A DNA stretch of 64,000 bases from Buxus sempervirens (GCA_947561395.2 OX387184.1:21353687-21417686), one strand, 5' to 3'. Positions 1-15,000 are shown, numbered from the stretch's first letter. A program made the numbers and translations. Notes: a model not told the origin generated them from the sequence alone.

Positions 1-3000
1 GATCTTAACTCATTGCATAACTAATGCTTTTTTGCTGGCAATGATAGACTAAAGATTCGGGATTGATTGTAACAAATGTTTATTACAAGTTTACAACACT
101 ACCAGTTGTTTCAAAAGTGTATGAAATAACCTATCCCAACAAAGTCAGATGCTAGACAAGAAACTACAAAACACATACATGAAGCTGCTCCACAAGTGAA
201 CCCATGATGCTGACATGAGCTTGATGGTTCCGCCAACCGCTATCATATTTAGAGCCAACTACAAAAAAGCATTGCTGATGTCCAAACAAGCTTGAAGACC
301 TAGACAACCTCCTCTCTTAGGCCTAGACACTCACCCCCAATCAACAAGGTGATATTAGAAAGACTTACTTTTGCTATGCTGAATAAAATCATGCCCAGTT
401 TCTTTGTCTCTCATATAAGTGAGATTAGGATGGTGAAACTGAAAGCATGTATATCCATGAAAAAGAAGAAACTAAAAGCATGTAAATCCAAATTTTGGCA
501 AGCTCACCATTAATTGATGCCAACTTGCACCTTTTTGGATAACCACCTGTTTCCAAGTAGACAATATACACTAAAATATTTCCACATTACTATCTAAAAT
601 TAGACTATTATTGAATGAGGTATAACCACAACCAATTAAATCAATGACATTGCCTTTCTTGAAAGAGGCAAATACATGTGAAACTTACACCATTTTATTG
701 AAATTTCAGCATCAATTAGAAAAATTTCAATCCATATTGTCAAAATTTTGGCATCATGATGGAAGGAAGGTAGATGTCTCTTTTTTTTTTCTCATTGAAG
801 GGCTTAAATACTACCTACTTCTTCCTTCTAATTGAATATAGTCTTAGTCAGCTTTTAAACTGAAAAGTTGTTAGACAAATTGTTATTAGTTAAAAATAAG
901 TTACTATAACATAACCAAGTAATAGTTTATTAGTAAATTAATACAATAATGAAAGTTATAAAGGACCCATCACTTGGTGTGATGGCAAAAGCCTTTGGCT
1001 GCCAAACACATATTTGAGTTTGAGTGCAGCCAATTTATGTTAATAATGCCAAAGGTCAGGTTTGTTGCTAGTCTGCCTCCCAGGACCCTGATTTTGAAAG
1101 ACTTGAATCAGGTTATGATCTTTTTCATTATAAGTTATAGTTTCATTAACTAAGACCAAAAAAAACTTTAAATTTCCACATTTAATTAGATTATGTGGTC
1201 ACCTAGATTTTCATGTGATTGCCCAAGTCCACTTTAACAACTCTATGCTCATTAAGGATAAAGATTCACAAGTTTCTGTTTTCTTCCCTAGGTTTCCAAA
1301 TCCACTTGCTCAATAGAGCTTTATAAAGAAACATAAAGTTTAGTGATGGCAATGGGGCAGGTTAATTGGTTACCTGCCACAATCCACCCCTAATGATCGG
1401 GTTTGGTATTTCATAAATCGGGTTAGTATTCATTCCAACCCAACCTAAACTGCCCCAAACCTGATCCCAATCCATTCAACTATTTGTTTTTCACTTTATA
1501 AATAAATGTATTAATTAATTTTACTTATTTTATTTAAGACACAAATATTTGACATTTTATAGCATAATCAGTTCAGCTTGACCCACCCTGTTACTAAACT
1601 AAGGGTTAGGAGAGGACTTGGTATGGCTAAGCACTTATAGGAGTAGTTTAAGGTTTGTCAAAAGACCAAAAGAAAAAACCACCTTGTTGCCATTCCTAAC
1701 CAAGGGTTTAGTCCCAAAGCTCTCTATACAGTAAATTCAACATCATCATTACACACCTTGGCACGCCTAGGCCTAACATCCTACATCCCAAGCAACTTGG
1801 GTATGACTTTGATGATGATTAATTAATGTGCAACATTGCACACCTTGGTGTGATGGCAAAGCCTTATGCTACAAGTATGAGAACATGGGCTCAAGATTGA
1901 CATAGGCACTTTACACAAAACTATAAATGGTTAGGTCTGTTATCAATCCTCCCCTCTTAAGACCTGCTTTGATTGAGGTAAAATAGGCTATGATCCTTTT
2001 ATACCCATCCAAATGTCAAATAGGGACCTAAGCACTTTTCGAAGACTGACAATGACAAATAAACAGATAATTGAAAAGACTAAAACATATGTTCGTAGAT
2101 TTCTTCCAAACAAACAAGTAATGCATGTAGAAGGAAAAGAAAATAAGTTCAAAATGCAACATAATGAATAAATAATAAGCCTTCAGGAGCCAAATATATT
2201 TACGAGATTGGTTGGTGAGAAACGAGTGTTTGCATCTTTAGTTGCATAAAATCGATCAAGCAGCTTTTTTATGTGATCATGCATTGTTGCATCTGTACCA
2301 ATTCCTGCCTGTAAAACAATAATTAAGAAAATAAAATCATTGACAAATAAATCACACTAGGCAATGAAATATGGTTGATACAAGGTGCAGTACATGACAA
2401 AAAAAAAATGAACTGTCCTCACCTTATCCATACAATTTAGCAAATCAGCTTCACTTAGTAGAGGAGGTGGCCTCGTAACACCCGAATCAAGAGTCAACGT
2501 TGTTGGGACAAACTGGACAGTTCAACACATAACAAATATTTATGCCTTCCTCTTGATTTTTCATTTATAGAAACATATATTATTCAACCCAAAGTGGCAA
2601 ACACATAAAAAAATGACGCATGAAATGTTGAAGATAAGAAGTTCAATATGACTGCAATTAGTATCAGCAACAAAACATCATTGCTGTAAGTGCTATCACA
2701 TACTTAAATAATGAGTAACCCAAATTAAAATCCATTGAGCCAAATATAGTTCAATTCCTAAAAATACCAAAGCTTTCATGAAACTACAAATACTTGCAAA
2801 CCGACTGCTTAGTTCATTTACTAAAATCAGAAAAGTTTATTTTTCTGGTAAAATGAGAAAAAGGAAATAATAAGCTAACTTCATGACATGGATGAAATAA
2901 ATGGATATTAAAATGGAAACCAATAATTGGTTTCCATGGCCTTCAAGATGTTCATGGCAACTTAACCTCTGGCTTTTCCACATCCTTCTCTTCTAATCTC

Positions 3001-6000
3001 CAAAAAATCGCAAATAGCCCTCTGTTTCATAGATTACTTAACAGCGCGAATTCAATATTGTGAAGATCGAGTTCCACAAGTTTTGGACATCAAATTTGAT
3101 CAGTCTGTATGATTTCAAATCGCCAAGTACCATTATCTGTCGCTGGAATTGTTTAGGCATTATGGTTTACAAGAAGCAAAACAAATCAGTGCAAATGTAA
3201 GCAAATACTTAGTTTTAATTCTTGTTCAGTCATGTTTATATAACTCAAAAGGGAAGGGCTTGAAGTTTATTGAATTCCTTGGGCTACAAGAATAAACCTC
3301 ATTGAAGGCTTCTATAGAGAATCAAAGATAAAATGAGAGGCCGATATCTTGGAACGGTCCTATTCAAATATTAATGAAGCTAATCAATTACTAACTGATA
3401 CTAGCTTATAACAGTAAATAGATTCACTTGCTAATGATACAGCATATCTCAATCACATTTTTACTGAGTTCCTGATTTCTAGGTTCTCATACACAACTTG
3501 TTCCCAAATTTACTACGTATTTCATTATTCACCAATAACAGGTTTGCTAATGAAAAATCTCAATTACAAGTTGCAGATAGTTATCCAACATGAGTAGCCT
3601 CCCTATCAAAGAACATTGAAAGTTGGTGCTGAAGGTGCTGCTTGACTAGTTACATATCCCAGCTCCCTTTTAACTTCTATGAGAATGAAATGCTGCCCCA
3701 AACAAATGTGGGAAGAGAAAAAGCAAAAAATTCCCATAACAGGCAAAGAAGGCAAAAATGTGTTCCTCTAGACCTGTTCAATTACATGGAGATATTATTG
3801 GCAGGTGACAGATAGATAAACAGAGAGAGACCAGTATTTTCAACCCTGCAGAATAAATAATAAAGACTAAATAGTACTTCAAACTCTAATTTCCAGCAAT
3901 GTAGCAGCATTAATCATCCAAACCAAAATATGAACAATACAAAATTTTGAAACTCACATTGATATATGCTCTAACATTGGCATATATTGATAGAACAGCA
4001 AAGAGCCACAAATAGCCATAATGTCATAAGCAACAGAAAAAAAAATGTAATTCTGGCATCAGTGCTACTAAAGGTGCTAGCCTAAGCAGCTTCCCCATCC
4101 TAGGTGACTTGCATTTTTTTTCAGGGCCAAAGAGGTATTGGCCTAGGTGAGGTAGAAGTAGGCGCCTAAGGGTTGTTAGGCAATGGCCCATACAACCAAA
4201 CAACTGCCTAAGTGAAACTTTTAGCCCAAAAAACAGCTTTGCTCGCTACTTTCCTATCGATTTAATATATGCTTAAACTTATTTCATATTGTTAACATAA
4301 CTATATTATGTAGTTAACTTATGAGCTATGTACATACTTTATCTGTTATGACACACCATGCATTATTCCAAGGACCAAAATGTTTATTAATCATATGTTA
4401 CTTGCTTATCAACACGAAAGACAAATGCCTAGAGCTAGCCAATGCATTGTGCCAACTATGTCTAGCAGGTGCTAATCTATGTGCCAGTTATTGAGCGAAT
4501 ATTTTATTGAACATAAGCAACCATTAGTTGGTATGAAATGTGGAATAAAGAGTTTCATGCTTTAGAAGAAACTCAGCATACAACAAAGAGAATGGGAGAT
4601 ATATACAACAAAGAATCCATCCAACAGAAATTATAATAAATAACACTAAATCTGTATGGATTCAAAACAACAGAAATCATGTGGAAGATTTGGTGGATGG
4701 GGCTGATACACACGAGAGAATTCTATATTTATTATAAAGGAGAGCAAAAATATTTGATTGTATACCTGTTGTCCAAAGAGATAAGTTGGGATCATTGAAC
4801 CTCCCCATGATTCAAATCGGTACACATCCAAGTAATTTTTCTGGAAAACAATTCAAAATTGTATTACGAGTTAGCCTCTTAAAAGGAATTGAAAAGAAAA
4901 CAAAGGACATGTTTTTGCAATGGAAAGAAAATTTTCTTTTCCTTTGTATATGTGTGTGTGTGTGTGTGTGCATGTGTGTGTGTGAATGTGAGTGTGTGTG
5001 TGTGTGATCGGTTGAGATACAAAAGGAAAATGCTAACTTCTCATTCCTTGCCACATGCATTGGCAGCATTGTTCGACACCAACAGTTCAGATGCCTAAAG
5101 AATCTCGCAGATCAAAGTTCACAATAAATAGCATGGGGAAATATCCTTACGAAAGAACAAATCTATATTAACAAACCAAAACATATGCAACTTCAGAAAT
5201 AATTAAAAGAAAAAAAAAATGAAGTAATATGTGTAGGTGCCTTTTTTGAATCCACGTCCACGTGTCCAATGTTATCTCCACGGTGTCGAAATGCCGATGA
5301 CGTGTCTTCAGATCTCGATTCTAAGTAGGAGAGGTATGTCCGACGTTGGCCTAAACCGCCGACTCAGCAGCCGTTCCCGCGCCGTTACTGAACAGAAGAG
5401 GGGTTGGAGTCGATAAGGCGTGAGAAGTAAGCAATGGCTAGAATGAGAGACGGGAGATACTCAAGTGTTCTTCACGTATCCCAAGCCAGAGAGCTCATTT
5501 CATGGTTCCAGAAAGTATAGAAGACAAAAATCCAAAGATGGACTTAGAGAATTCCTGGTAGACTTGGAGAAGGTCCAGAGGAAAAGAAGTACTGCTCTCT
5601 ACAGCCAAAGATCCAAGGGGCCCAGTCTCAGGACCCTTCAAATGGAAGAGGGTTCTTATATTTATAGAAGAAATGAATCTCTAGGATTGTGACACTTGTC
5701 ACAATCTGAGGCTTCTAGGATGTCTCATGTTATCATGAATCTGGTTTCATAAAGGTCTAGGTTCAAGATAAGAATTAAATAAGAGATAATGAAGATAAAA
5801 GATAGAGCTCTCTAATTTGTATACCGGGGCCCACATGTCAGGATGTGGAATCATCAATCACTTGACGTCTTCGTCATTCTAGGTCGATATGCCGTGATTC
5901 ATCACTGGCTGCCGACGATTCTCATGCCTGTGTCCGCCACACCTTAAGGACCGCCAGAAACCCCCCTAAGTGGGCTTTCGCCCAAGACGGAGATCTCCAC

Positions 6001-9000
6001 TCCAATATGCCAGATACATTTAATATAAATCAATCATGTCAAATTTTATTATTCTTGTTATTGTCGGGTAACAAATAACCCATGACAGGCTACTCTGTCA
6101 AGTAATAAATGACCCATGACGGGTTGCTTCTGTCGGGTGACAGATAACCATGACAAATCTGTTTCTATCATGTGACAAATCATCCATGCCAAATCATTAT
6201 ATATGTGATGTGCCAAGTTACAAAAACGGTCATCTACATTAAGCCCCCTTTTGCGTTTTGGCAATTTGCAAGTGCCAAAAGCAAAACACAAGTATATCGG
6301 GTATTTTGACAATTAGCAATATTTGTCATATTTTTAACTTAAAAGTATGTCTCAATCAAATTGACTTTGTCAAGGTCTTATCAAGACTATGACAAGTTAG
6401 AAGCAGAATTGAACTCCAATTGTTGTAGATAAAGTCTAATTATAAGTAAAAGTATTTTAATTGTTAGAGATACACTCTAATTCTAACTACTTAAAGATGA
6501 AATATAATGAAATTTAATTGCCTCAGGATAGAGTTGGATTTAAAGTCCAAATCAAGGAAATTAGAATCCTTATCAAATAAGTAATCTCATATAAAATTAT
6601 TCCATAAATACCTGGCATTGATCTCAGTCATGTTAACACTTAAAGCTTTTGAAACAAATCCAGGTATTTTAATTTTTTTTTTTTTCCTTTTCTCGTATCC
6701 GTTCTTCTATAGCTAATGCGCAATCGTCCTTCTCTTTTTTTTTTTTTTTGGTAACCACAATCGTCCTTGTCTCTCACTATTTCTTCTTTGGTCTCTCTTT
6801 ATTTCTCTCTCCGTTCTTCTGCTTTTTTTTCTTTTTACAGGTGCTCTCCCCCCCGTTTTCTCTTTCTTAATCTCTTTTTTCTGTTTTTTTTTTTTTTTTA
6901 AAAGTCAAAGTAGGGGCAACACGTACAGCCCCCATTAAAGAATGCTTGCAAGTGGTAGGCCCCACCTCTCCTTTCTCTCTCTTATTCTCTTTATCTTTTG
7001 TTTTTCCTTTTCTTTTTTCTTTTTTTATAAACGTACAGACATGCAACTCCATTCCCGTTCACATGCAACTCCATTCCCCTTCTTTTTTCTCTCTTTCTCT
7101 TCTTCTCTCTTTCTCCTCCATTCTCCTTTTTTATTTCTCTCCCTTGTGTCCGTTCTTTCACTTTTCTTTTCTATTTTTTTTCTTAGGACGGTCTGACAAA
7201 TTTCTTTCCCTTCTTGTATAACACGTTCCCCTATCACCCACCTAAAAATTTCTTTTAAAACGACCCACGTACAGATTTCTCTTGGGCGCGCATAACAAAC
7301 CCAAGAAATAAAATTTTTTTTTTTTAATAATTACTTTTTCTTTTGAAAAAACGAACCAGCCCCTTTCTCTCTTCTTTGTTCTCTCTTTCTGTTATCGCTT
7401 TTTTTTTTTTAATTCTCATACAATGTCTAACATATTTCTCTCTATATTTATTTATTTTATATAGGTATGCCAGATTCACACATGCAAGGATCTGAAAGAC
7501 ATGTCGCATGCATACTCACGACAGATAATAGGCAAATTATGGAAGTTCTTTACTTATGCTCATGGAACTCAGCGAACCCGTAACTAAGTTCGTGCCCAAA
7601 TCCGTGCCCGCAGGGCCACAAGCAGGTTTGGGCTTGGCTTGACCTTACGAACTCGCGCCCATAGGGCTAAGCGAGTTTGTGCTTGGATCCATGCCCACAG
7701 GGCCACAAGCAGATCCCAGCCTAGCCTAACATGACGAACTCACGTTCACAGGGCCATGCTGGTTCATGCCCAAATCCGTGCCCACAGGGCCACAAGCGGG
7801 TTCGGGCTTGGCTTGACTTTGACGAATTCGCGCCCGCTGGAAGCGTATTCGTGCTTGGATCCGTGCCTGCAAGGCCATAAGCGAATTCCAGCCTTGCCTG
7901 ACATGACGAACTCGTGCCCGCAGGGCCAAGCGTGTTCGTGCCTAGATTCGTGCCCGCAGGGACACAAGCGGATTTAGGCTTGGCTTGCTTAGATGAACTC
8001 GCGCCCGCTGGAAGCGTGTTCATGTTCGAATCCGTGCCCGCAGGGCCACAAGCGGATTAGAACTCAGCCAATTGAGTGTATTGGACTATACCTGATTTGA
8101 TGAATCTGCACCCGCTGGAGCTAAAGAATCTATCAACAATGATGATGTCGAGCACCATATAGTTTGCCGAATGAAATTGCCCTGGGCTTGGCGATAGTTG
8201 GGCACAGCCCCCCGTCTTGACGTATCACTTTCGTCTTTGACATAGAAGTTAGGTTTGAAGAAGCAACATACGTGGCCTGAGATAGCCTCATGCCAAGTGA
8301 TCAGATCTTCTTAGCTATCATCACGCCATTGTCCATCCATGGATCGTCACGGTGGGTGTCTCTCTTTGCCTTGCCATAATCCTCACCACGTCATCAGATA
8401 GCTTAGACTTGTTCAAATTTTTTTTCATCTTCTCCGCTCGAATGTTGGCATATGACAAGTAAGTCGATATCCACATTTTTCTGACATGAATCTTCTAGAA
8501 CTTATACTTGTGAACAGATATGCATTCAGAAGGCTTCTCATGATTGTATTGGCATACTCACGAACGTGGCACACCAATCAAAGCTCCTCTCTCGTCTTCT
8601 ACATGTCTTGCACTCGCATCCGAATCTTTTAAGGGCTTCTTCATTATGGAATAAAGCAACAAAGAGGAAGGAGACTTCGACGAAAACCAAGGATAGTCTG
8701 TCAAAGCTTTTGAAGATAGGTGATAAATCTGCTACTCAACTTTCTCATATTGTATGCTTCATCACAGTGCTTATAGTTTTATGTCTTGGCAGATCACCAC
8801 TTATTTTGAGGATACGTCTCAGCGCAAGGTATTCCTAAAGACCCTTTTATCTTGTTCCTCCATTAAAATCAATAACAGTAACAAGAATTCTTATTCTTTT
8901 GTATGTCATAATACCTTGTGCCATGAAAATGTGGCTTTTACTGAGCAGTACCATACACAATCTTCAACTTAGGTCGTCAAATCTTAAATTTGTTGTGACA

Positions 9001-12000
9001 TTCGTTGACAAGCTCCATGGCAGCTTCTGTGCATATCACTTGATAAAGTATTCAGTAACAACAACAATCCAGAATTGTCTTTCAATAGCTAAGTTAATCA
9101 ACTGATATAGATTTAGCCCCCCAAATATGAAAAGAGCCATGGCTTCATAGAACTTTTAAGCACTTTGTTAAACATAGATGAGATTGCCAGACATAATTTC
9201 TCGGCATAAATAGATGTACCCGCTTTCATCATAAGCTAATAATACCATTGGCTTTGTAGATGCTGCAATAATTCTTTGCTTTCTCCATAACTGTCACATT
9301 CGTCAAAGTGCTGTTAGTGTAAAGGTTCTTTGGCTTCATCACTTGATACGCATTCAATGCCTGTTCATTATTGGCCAGGCGGATTAGCTTCTGTTTTTTT
9401 TTTTATTGAAAAATCTGGTGACTTTCTTCTTTTTCTAGGATTTGACATCGTTCCACGGCCTTTGCCCAAGGATTTATATTTTGTCACATCACGTTCCATC
9501 TTTGTCCAATGATAGTTGGTAGGTTGTAGCCATCGCTATAATGATATTTCCATAGGCAAGTTGTCGCATGTCTCATACATATTCTTAATTCTTGATCAGA
9601 AGAATAAACTGCAATAATACGTCGTAAAAATGCGTTTTCAGAGCCTCCTTTGTCATAATTGCACAATCCATATGTCATTATAAGGCTAGCCATTAGGAAT
9701 GTGACTCTCGTCAAGCTTGTCAGCGAGATCGGTACTACGCAGTCTTGAAAACCTGCCATAAGAAATGTGGCTCCCGTCAAGCTCGTCAGCAAGATCGATG
9801 CCATACAAACCATTGGCATTGATAATGAAACCATAAGGAATGTGGCTCCCGTCAAGCTCGTCAGCGAGATCGGTGCCATACACAAACCCTTGGCATTAAT
9901 AATCTAGCTATAAGGAATGTGGCTCAGGTCAAGCTCGTCAGCAAGATCGGTGCCATACACAAACCCTTGGCTAATCTCTTTTTTGCCAGGAGGAATGTGG
10001 CTCCCTTCAAGCTCGTCAGCAAGATCGGTGCCATACACAAACCCTTGGCTAATCTCTTTTTTGTCAGGAGGAATGTGGCTCCCTTCAAGCTCGTCAGCAA
10101 GATCGGTGCCATACACAAACCATTGGCATTGATAATGAAACCATAAGGAATGTGGCTCCCGTCAAGCTCGTCAGCGAGATCGGTGCCATACACAAACCTA
10201 TGGTGTTAATGGCCATAAGGAATGTGGCTCCCGTCAAGCTCATCAGCGAGATCGGTGCCATACACAAACCCTTTAGCAATCTCTCTCTTGCCAGGAGGAA
10301 TGTGGCTCCCATCAAGCTCGTCAGCAAGATCGGTGCCATACACAAACCATTGGCATTGATTATGCAACCATAAGGAATGTGGCTCCCGTCAAGCTCGTCA
10401 GCAAGATTGGTGCCATACACAAACCCATGGTGTTGATAATCTGGCCATAAGGAATGTGGCTTCCGTCAAGCTCGTCAGCGAGATCGGTGCCATGCACAAA
10501 CCTTTGGCCTATAGGACTGATCTCTTTTGACATAAAGAACGTGGCTCCCGTCTAGATCGTCAACCAGATCGATGCCATACACAATCTTTTGCCTTAGAAG
10601 AATCAAATCTCATATAATATCTCGTATAGGTTCTCGTTCAGCATCTCATACTCTATCTCATGCAGCTTCTCATTCAACATATTTTGTAGTATCTCACTTA
10701 TATGTCTTTGTCTTGAATTCAACTCTTTGCTCGTTTTGTTGTAAATTCTTCGAGTCGTAATAAGAGATATATGGACTCGCAGTCTAAGGACGTAGCATGA
10801 TGAGGTTATATTGAGGCCTCTGAGAAAGTGACTTGGACAGAGAGTCAGGTTCATCTTGCCAAGAGACGTTTGTTTGACCTCTTCAGATGTGTTCATTCGG
10901 CATATCTCATTTTCTTTGCATTTGAAATCCATGCCATCAAGCTTGACAAGATCCAGCCCCCAAATATAAGATGGCTAGTCATGTTATAATGATCTCTAGC
11001 ATATGCTTGATAATGAAGCTGTTGTGATTTTACCAATCATTCGGATATAAAATCCTGTCATGAAACTTTTGTAATACCATGCTGCATTTCCTTGTCCAGT
11101 AGAGAAAGTGGATATGGTGGAGTAAAATCACACCACCAGAATTCAGCATTCAGCCTTTTCTTCTCTTTTCATAGTACGCCTCTCAAATATGACCGTGTAA
11201 CAAACTTCACAGATTTCTCAGCGAGTTTGCTAGTGATGATGTTCGATAATGGATCTTGACGCTCAACGACACCTCCTGGTTGTCTGGCAGGCTTTTTGTC
11301 TACAAATTTTTCGAGCATCATCCAATACATCTCCTCTATGTAAGCATTCATATCGTGATACACCACACGTAAGTCCGAATTTTGTTGCAAGCTCGCCTTC
11401 GCGCCATGAGAATTGACTTCGTTGCGAGCATCCTCTTTCTGTTGGTTTCGCGGCTGGCTTTGGGAAGATTTGCCAAATGTGGTAGCTGTAGCAAGGTTTG
11501 GTGCATTCTGAAGCACACCACATGATCTTGTAGCTTTTGCCATAGAGCTAGAAATACCGCCTTCTTAGCAAGCTTTCAAAGTCTGTCATGGTAATATAAT
11601 CACCAGGCTTTGTCTCTTCTTTTCCAGCAACCGAGCCTGATAGTATCTTATGTTGCTCGGGAAGCTCCTCGACAAGAAGACGAGACTCCTCTGGGTGCTT
11701 GGTGTGAATGATGTGGAAGAGTTCCTTAACGCGCATGTTCCAATCATGAAACGTAGCAAGTATTTGAGTTAGTTCTTGAGTAGTTTCCACCAGTCCGCTA
11801 GTATGTTGAGTAGATTGTGCTGAGGGTGTATTCGCATTCCCATCATGTGCTGGAGCCTGTTGATGTTGGGAACATCCTCCAGATGCAACATCTGCCAGAT
11901 CACTTTGTTCGTCTCGCGTCGTTCTAGCTCTCGCCATATCGCCAATTCCTCAAAGTTTCTTCTGTTAGTGACTTTACCTCCCTAGTGGAGTCGCTAGAAA

Positions 12001-15000
12001 ATGTAGGTGCCTTTTTTGAATCCACGTCCACGTGTCCAATGTTATCTCCACGGTGTCGAAATGCCGATGACGTGTCTTCAGATCTCGATTCTAAGTAGGA
12101 GAGGTATGTCCGACGTTGGCCTAAACCGCCGACTCAGCAGCCGTTCCCGCGCCGTTACTGAACAGAAGAGGGGTTGGAGTCGATAAGGCGTGAGAAGTAA
12201 GCAATGGCTAGAATGAGAGACGGGAGATACTCAAGTGTTCTTCACGTATCCCAAGCCAGAGAGCTCATTTCATGGTTCCAGAAAGTATAGAAGACAAAAA
12301 TCCAAAGATGGACTTAGAGAATTCCTGGTAGACTTGGAGAAGGTCCAGAGGAAAAGAAGTACTGCTCTCTACAGCCAAAGATCCAAGGGGCCCAGTCTCA
12401 GGACCCTTCAAATGGAAGAGGGTTCTTATATTTATAGAAGAAATGAATCTCTAGGATTGTGACACTTGTCACAATCTGAGGCTTCTAGGATGTCTCATGT
12501 TATCATGAATCTGGTTTCATAAAGGTCTAGGTTCAAGATAAGAATTAAATAAGAGATAATGAAGATAAAAGATAGAGCTCTCTAATTTGTATACCGGGGC
12601 CCACATGTCAGGATGTGGAATCATCAATCACTTGACGTCTTCGTCATTCTAGGTCGATATGCCGTGATTCATCACTGGCTGCCGACGATTCTCATGCCTG
12701 TGTCCGCCACACCTTAAGGACCGCCAGAAACCCCCCTAAGTGGGCTTTCGCCCAAGACGGAGATCTCCACTCCAATATGCCAGATACATTTAATATAAAT
12801 CAATCATGTCAAATTTTATTATTCTTGTTATTGTCGGGTAACAAATAACCCATGACAGGCTACTCTGTCAAGTAATAAATGACCCATGACGGGTTGCTTC
12901 TGTCGGGTGACAGATAACCATGACAAATCTGTTTCTATCATGTGACAAATCATCCATGCCAAATCATTATATATGTGATGTGCCAAGTTACAAAAACGGT
13001 CATCTACAATATGTAAACAAAAACCTGAAAAATACTAAACATAAAATAGAACTGCTATAGCTTTGCTGGAAGCCTGGAAAGAATAATCAACAATGGTATA
13101 TGCTAGGGCAACAAAAAAAAAGTTATAAATTTCAGGTCAAAGGTGCAACCAGTAATGAGGCCAAACTTATTCAGCAACTTCAAGAGATGCTTCAAACCAA
13201 GACAACCCAGTGACATCACAAACATTATTAGATAAATGAAAGAAGAAAAAAATGCCCAGCCATTTGATAACACCGGTTCAATTACCAAACTGAGCTAACA
13301 CAAGTTATAAATACAATACTTGTATAATGTTACAAGGTAAAGGACCAGAACGCAACCTTGCTTGTAAGCAATTCCCAAAACTCAACAATATCATTAAATA
13401 CCCAACATACTAATATTTAATGAAATTTGTAAGCAAAGTTGCAACATAAATAGAAGTTCAATGGTGACAAAATCCAATTCCATAATTTTCTCTCATTACT
13501 TATCAAAAAAAAAATCCAATTCCATAATTTAAACCAAAACATTACATAATGTAACAAACTAAACAAACTCACTTAATCACCTAACATCAAAATAAATAAA
13601 TAAGATTCTATTCATGTCTAAGAACTATCATAATATATCTCCTCTTCACTTTGACTCATTCCCACAATTCAGGTTCTTTTCTGCAAAATCGTAAGGAAGT
13701 GAGTTTTTTGACAACTCAATAAGTATGGTTAATGTTCACTACATGATTACATGCTTTAGAATCATTTTCTACAGTTATATTATATATAAGCATAGTATAA
13801 AAACTGGCAAGATACCATCACAAGAAACAACGTCTACAATTTAACACTTATCAGTCAATCCTACAATTACAAAGACAAGAGAAACAAGCATCAATGATAT
13901 CAAGAAAGTAAACCTTAAAAATAACACAAACATGATACAAATTTAAACTCAATAATTATAACTCCTCACAATAATCTCAATTATGGCAGTCTGTGCAAAC
14001 TAAGCACAACTTCCTGGTTATAACAGTTTATGTAATACAACACAAATGGTCGTAAATTTCTAAGTAAACTGCTCTGATCCAACACATGCCCATCGACTAA
14101 CATCTCAGTTCTAGCACATGTCTGTCAGGTACTGCTCAGTTCCCATAACACGGCTGACCATCATTCATATAACCAAACAATAGCCACTAGTTCGGTATTT
14201 CCCACCAAATGCAACAAAAGGGTCACAACAATTCAATACTTCAAGTTATGGTCAAATATCAATTTCATAGGTTTAAACTTAATCTTAAACACATCCACCA
14301 GTGTCCATAGGCTCAATAACAGTATAGAATTAATTAAAACCAAACACTACTACAAGAACCTTCAAACTAACAATATCTTAGCAAAATGGATTTTACCCAA
14401 TCATTAAATTATTTCGTATGAAACCACTAAATGGAATTAAAATATAATATCATGTCTTGGACCTATAATTTATTATCTACTGTATATAAAAATATATATA
14501 AACATAAAAGAAAGAAATTATTATTTACACCATATAGTCCTTCCATTGTATATAATTTTTGTTATGGATTATTTCTTTGAATATTGTTTTTAACAGATGA
14601 ACTACAGTTTCCATCACATTGTAAGAAATATAAAAAAATTTCAAAGGTAAAAAGAACAATTACCACTTAACTACACATGTTTCTTTCGAGATGTGAACCA
14701 AAGACAGAGCTTGGTTGGCTCTTATAGAAGAATTCCAAAGTACAAGAAATCCTTGCTTCCAATTTGGGTCTTGTTCAATTTTCTGTTGTTATTGTGATTT
14801 TTAACAGAAAGACCCACCAAATCAATTCCCCAATGAGAGGACAAAAGAGGAGAGATCTTTGGGAGTATTCTAAATAATAGCTCAAGAACATGAAATACAA
14901 GAGCCATGAAAATCTGTGCGAAATGCAAACTCACATATTTCACAAATGGGTATAAATATCCATGTCATATCAGCACAATGTCAAATTCCTCCATTGCATA

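Larger units (their letters stand above)
1..2203 (-). other. TOP3A intron 13 (partial)
   Basis: AT-rich sequence downstream of exon 13. No further TOP3A exon was recognised. It holds two copies of a SINE family and one hAT-like MITE, listed separately. Confidence 0.6.
5232..13008 (-). mobile_element. Non-autonomous LTR retrotransposon (LARD-like, Ogre/Tat-type primer region)
   Basis: Complete element of 7.8 kb. Two 1007-bp LTRs (5232-6238 and 12002-13008), read as essentially identical, start TG, end CA and are flanked by the 5-bp duplication ATATG (5227-5231, 13009-13013). A purine tract AAAAGGGGGCTTAA (minus) abuts the left LTR, and a conserved TAGCGACTCCA motif lies 5 nt inside the right LTR, so the element is transcribed on the minus strand. 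The interior has only short gag-like frames next to the 5' LTR and no reverse transcriptase or integrase, so it would need proteins from elsewhere. Near-identical LTRs suggest a recent insertion. It sits in the same orientation as TOP3A. Confidence 0.9.

Noticed and set aside
4812..5098. Val/Cys- and His/Thr-rich frames
   Set aside because: Translations of the TG microsatellite.
6867..7237. Lys/Glu/Arg-rich and Phe/Ser/Leu-rich frames
   Set aside because: They come from a polypyrimidine/polypurine tract and have no family resemblance.
9686..10420. Could the regular array be a CRISPR?
   Set aside because: Units are ~75 bp with a long diverged core, the spacers are repeated variants and not unique, there are no cas genes, and the context is a plant LTR element.
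5465..12462. Identical 75-residue frames at 5465-5692 and 12235-12462
   Set aside because: They lie at the same place in the two LTRs of one retrotransposon and run opposite to its transcription.
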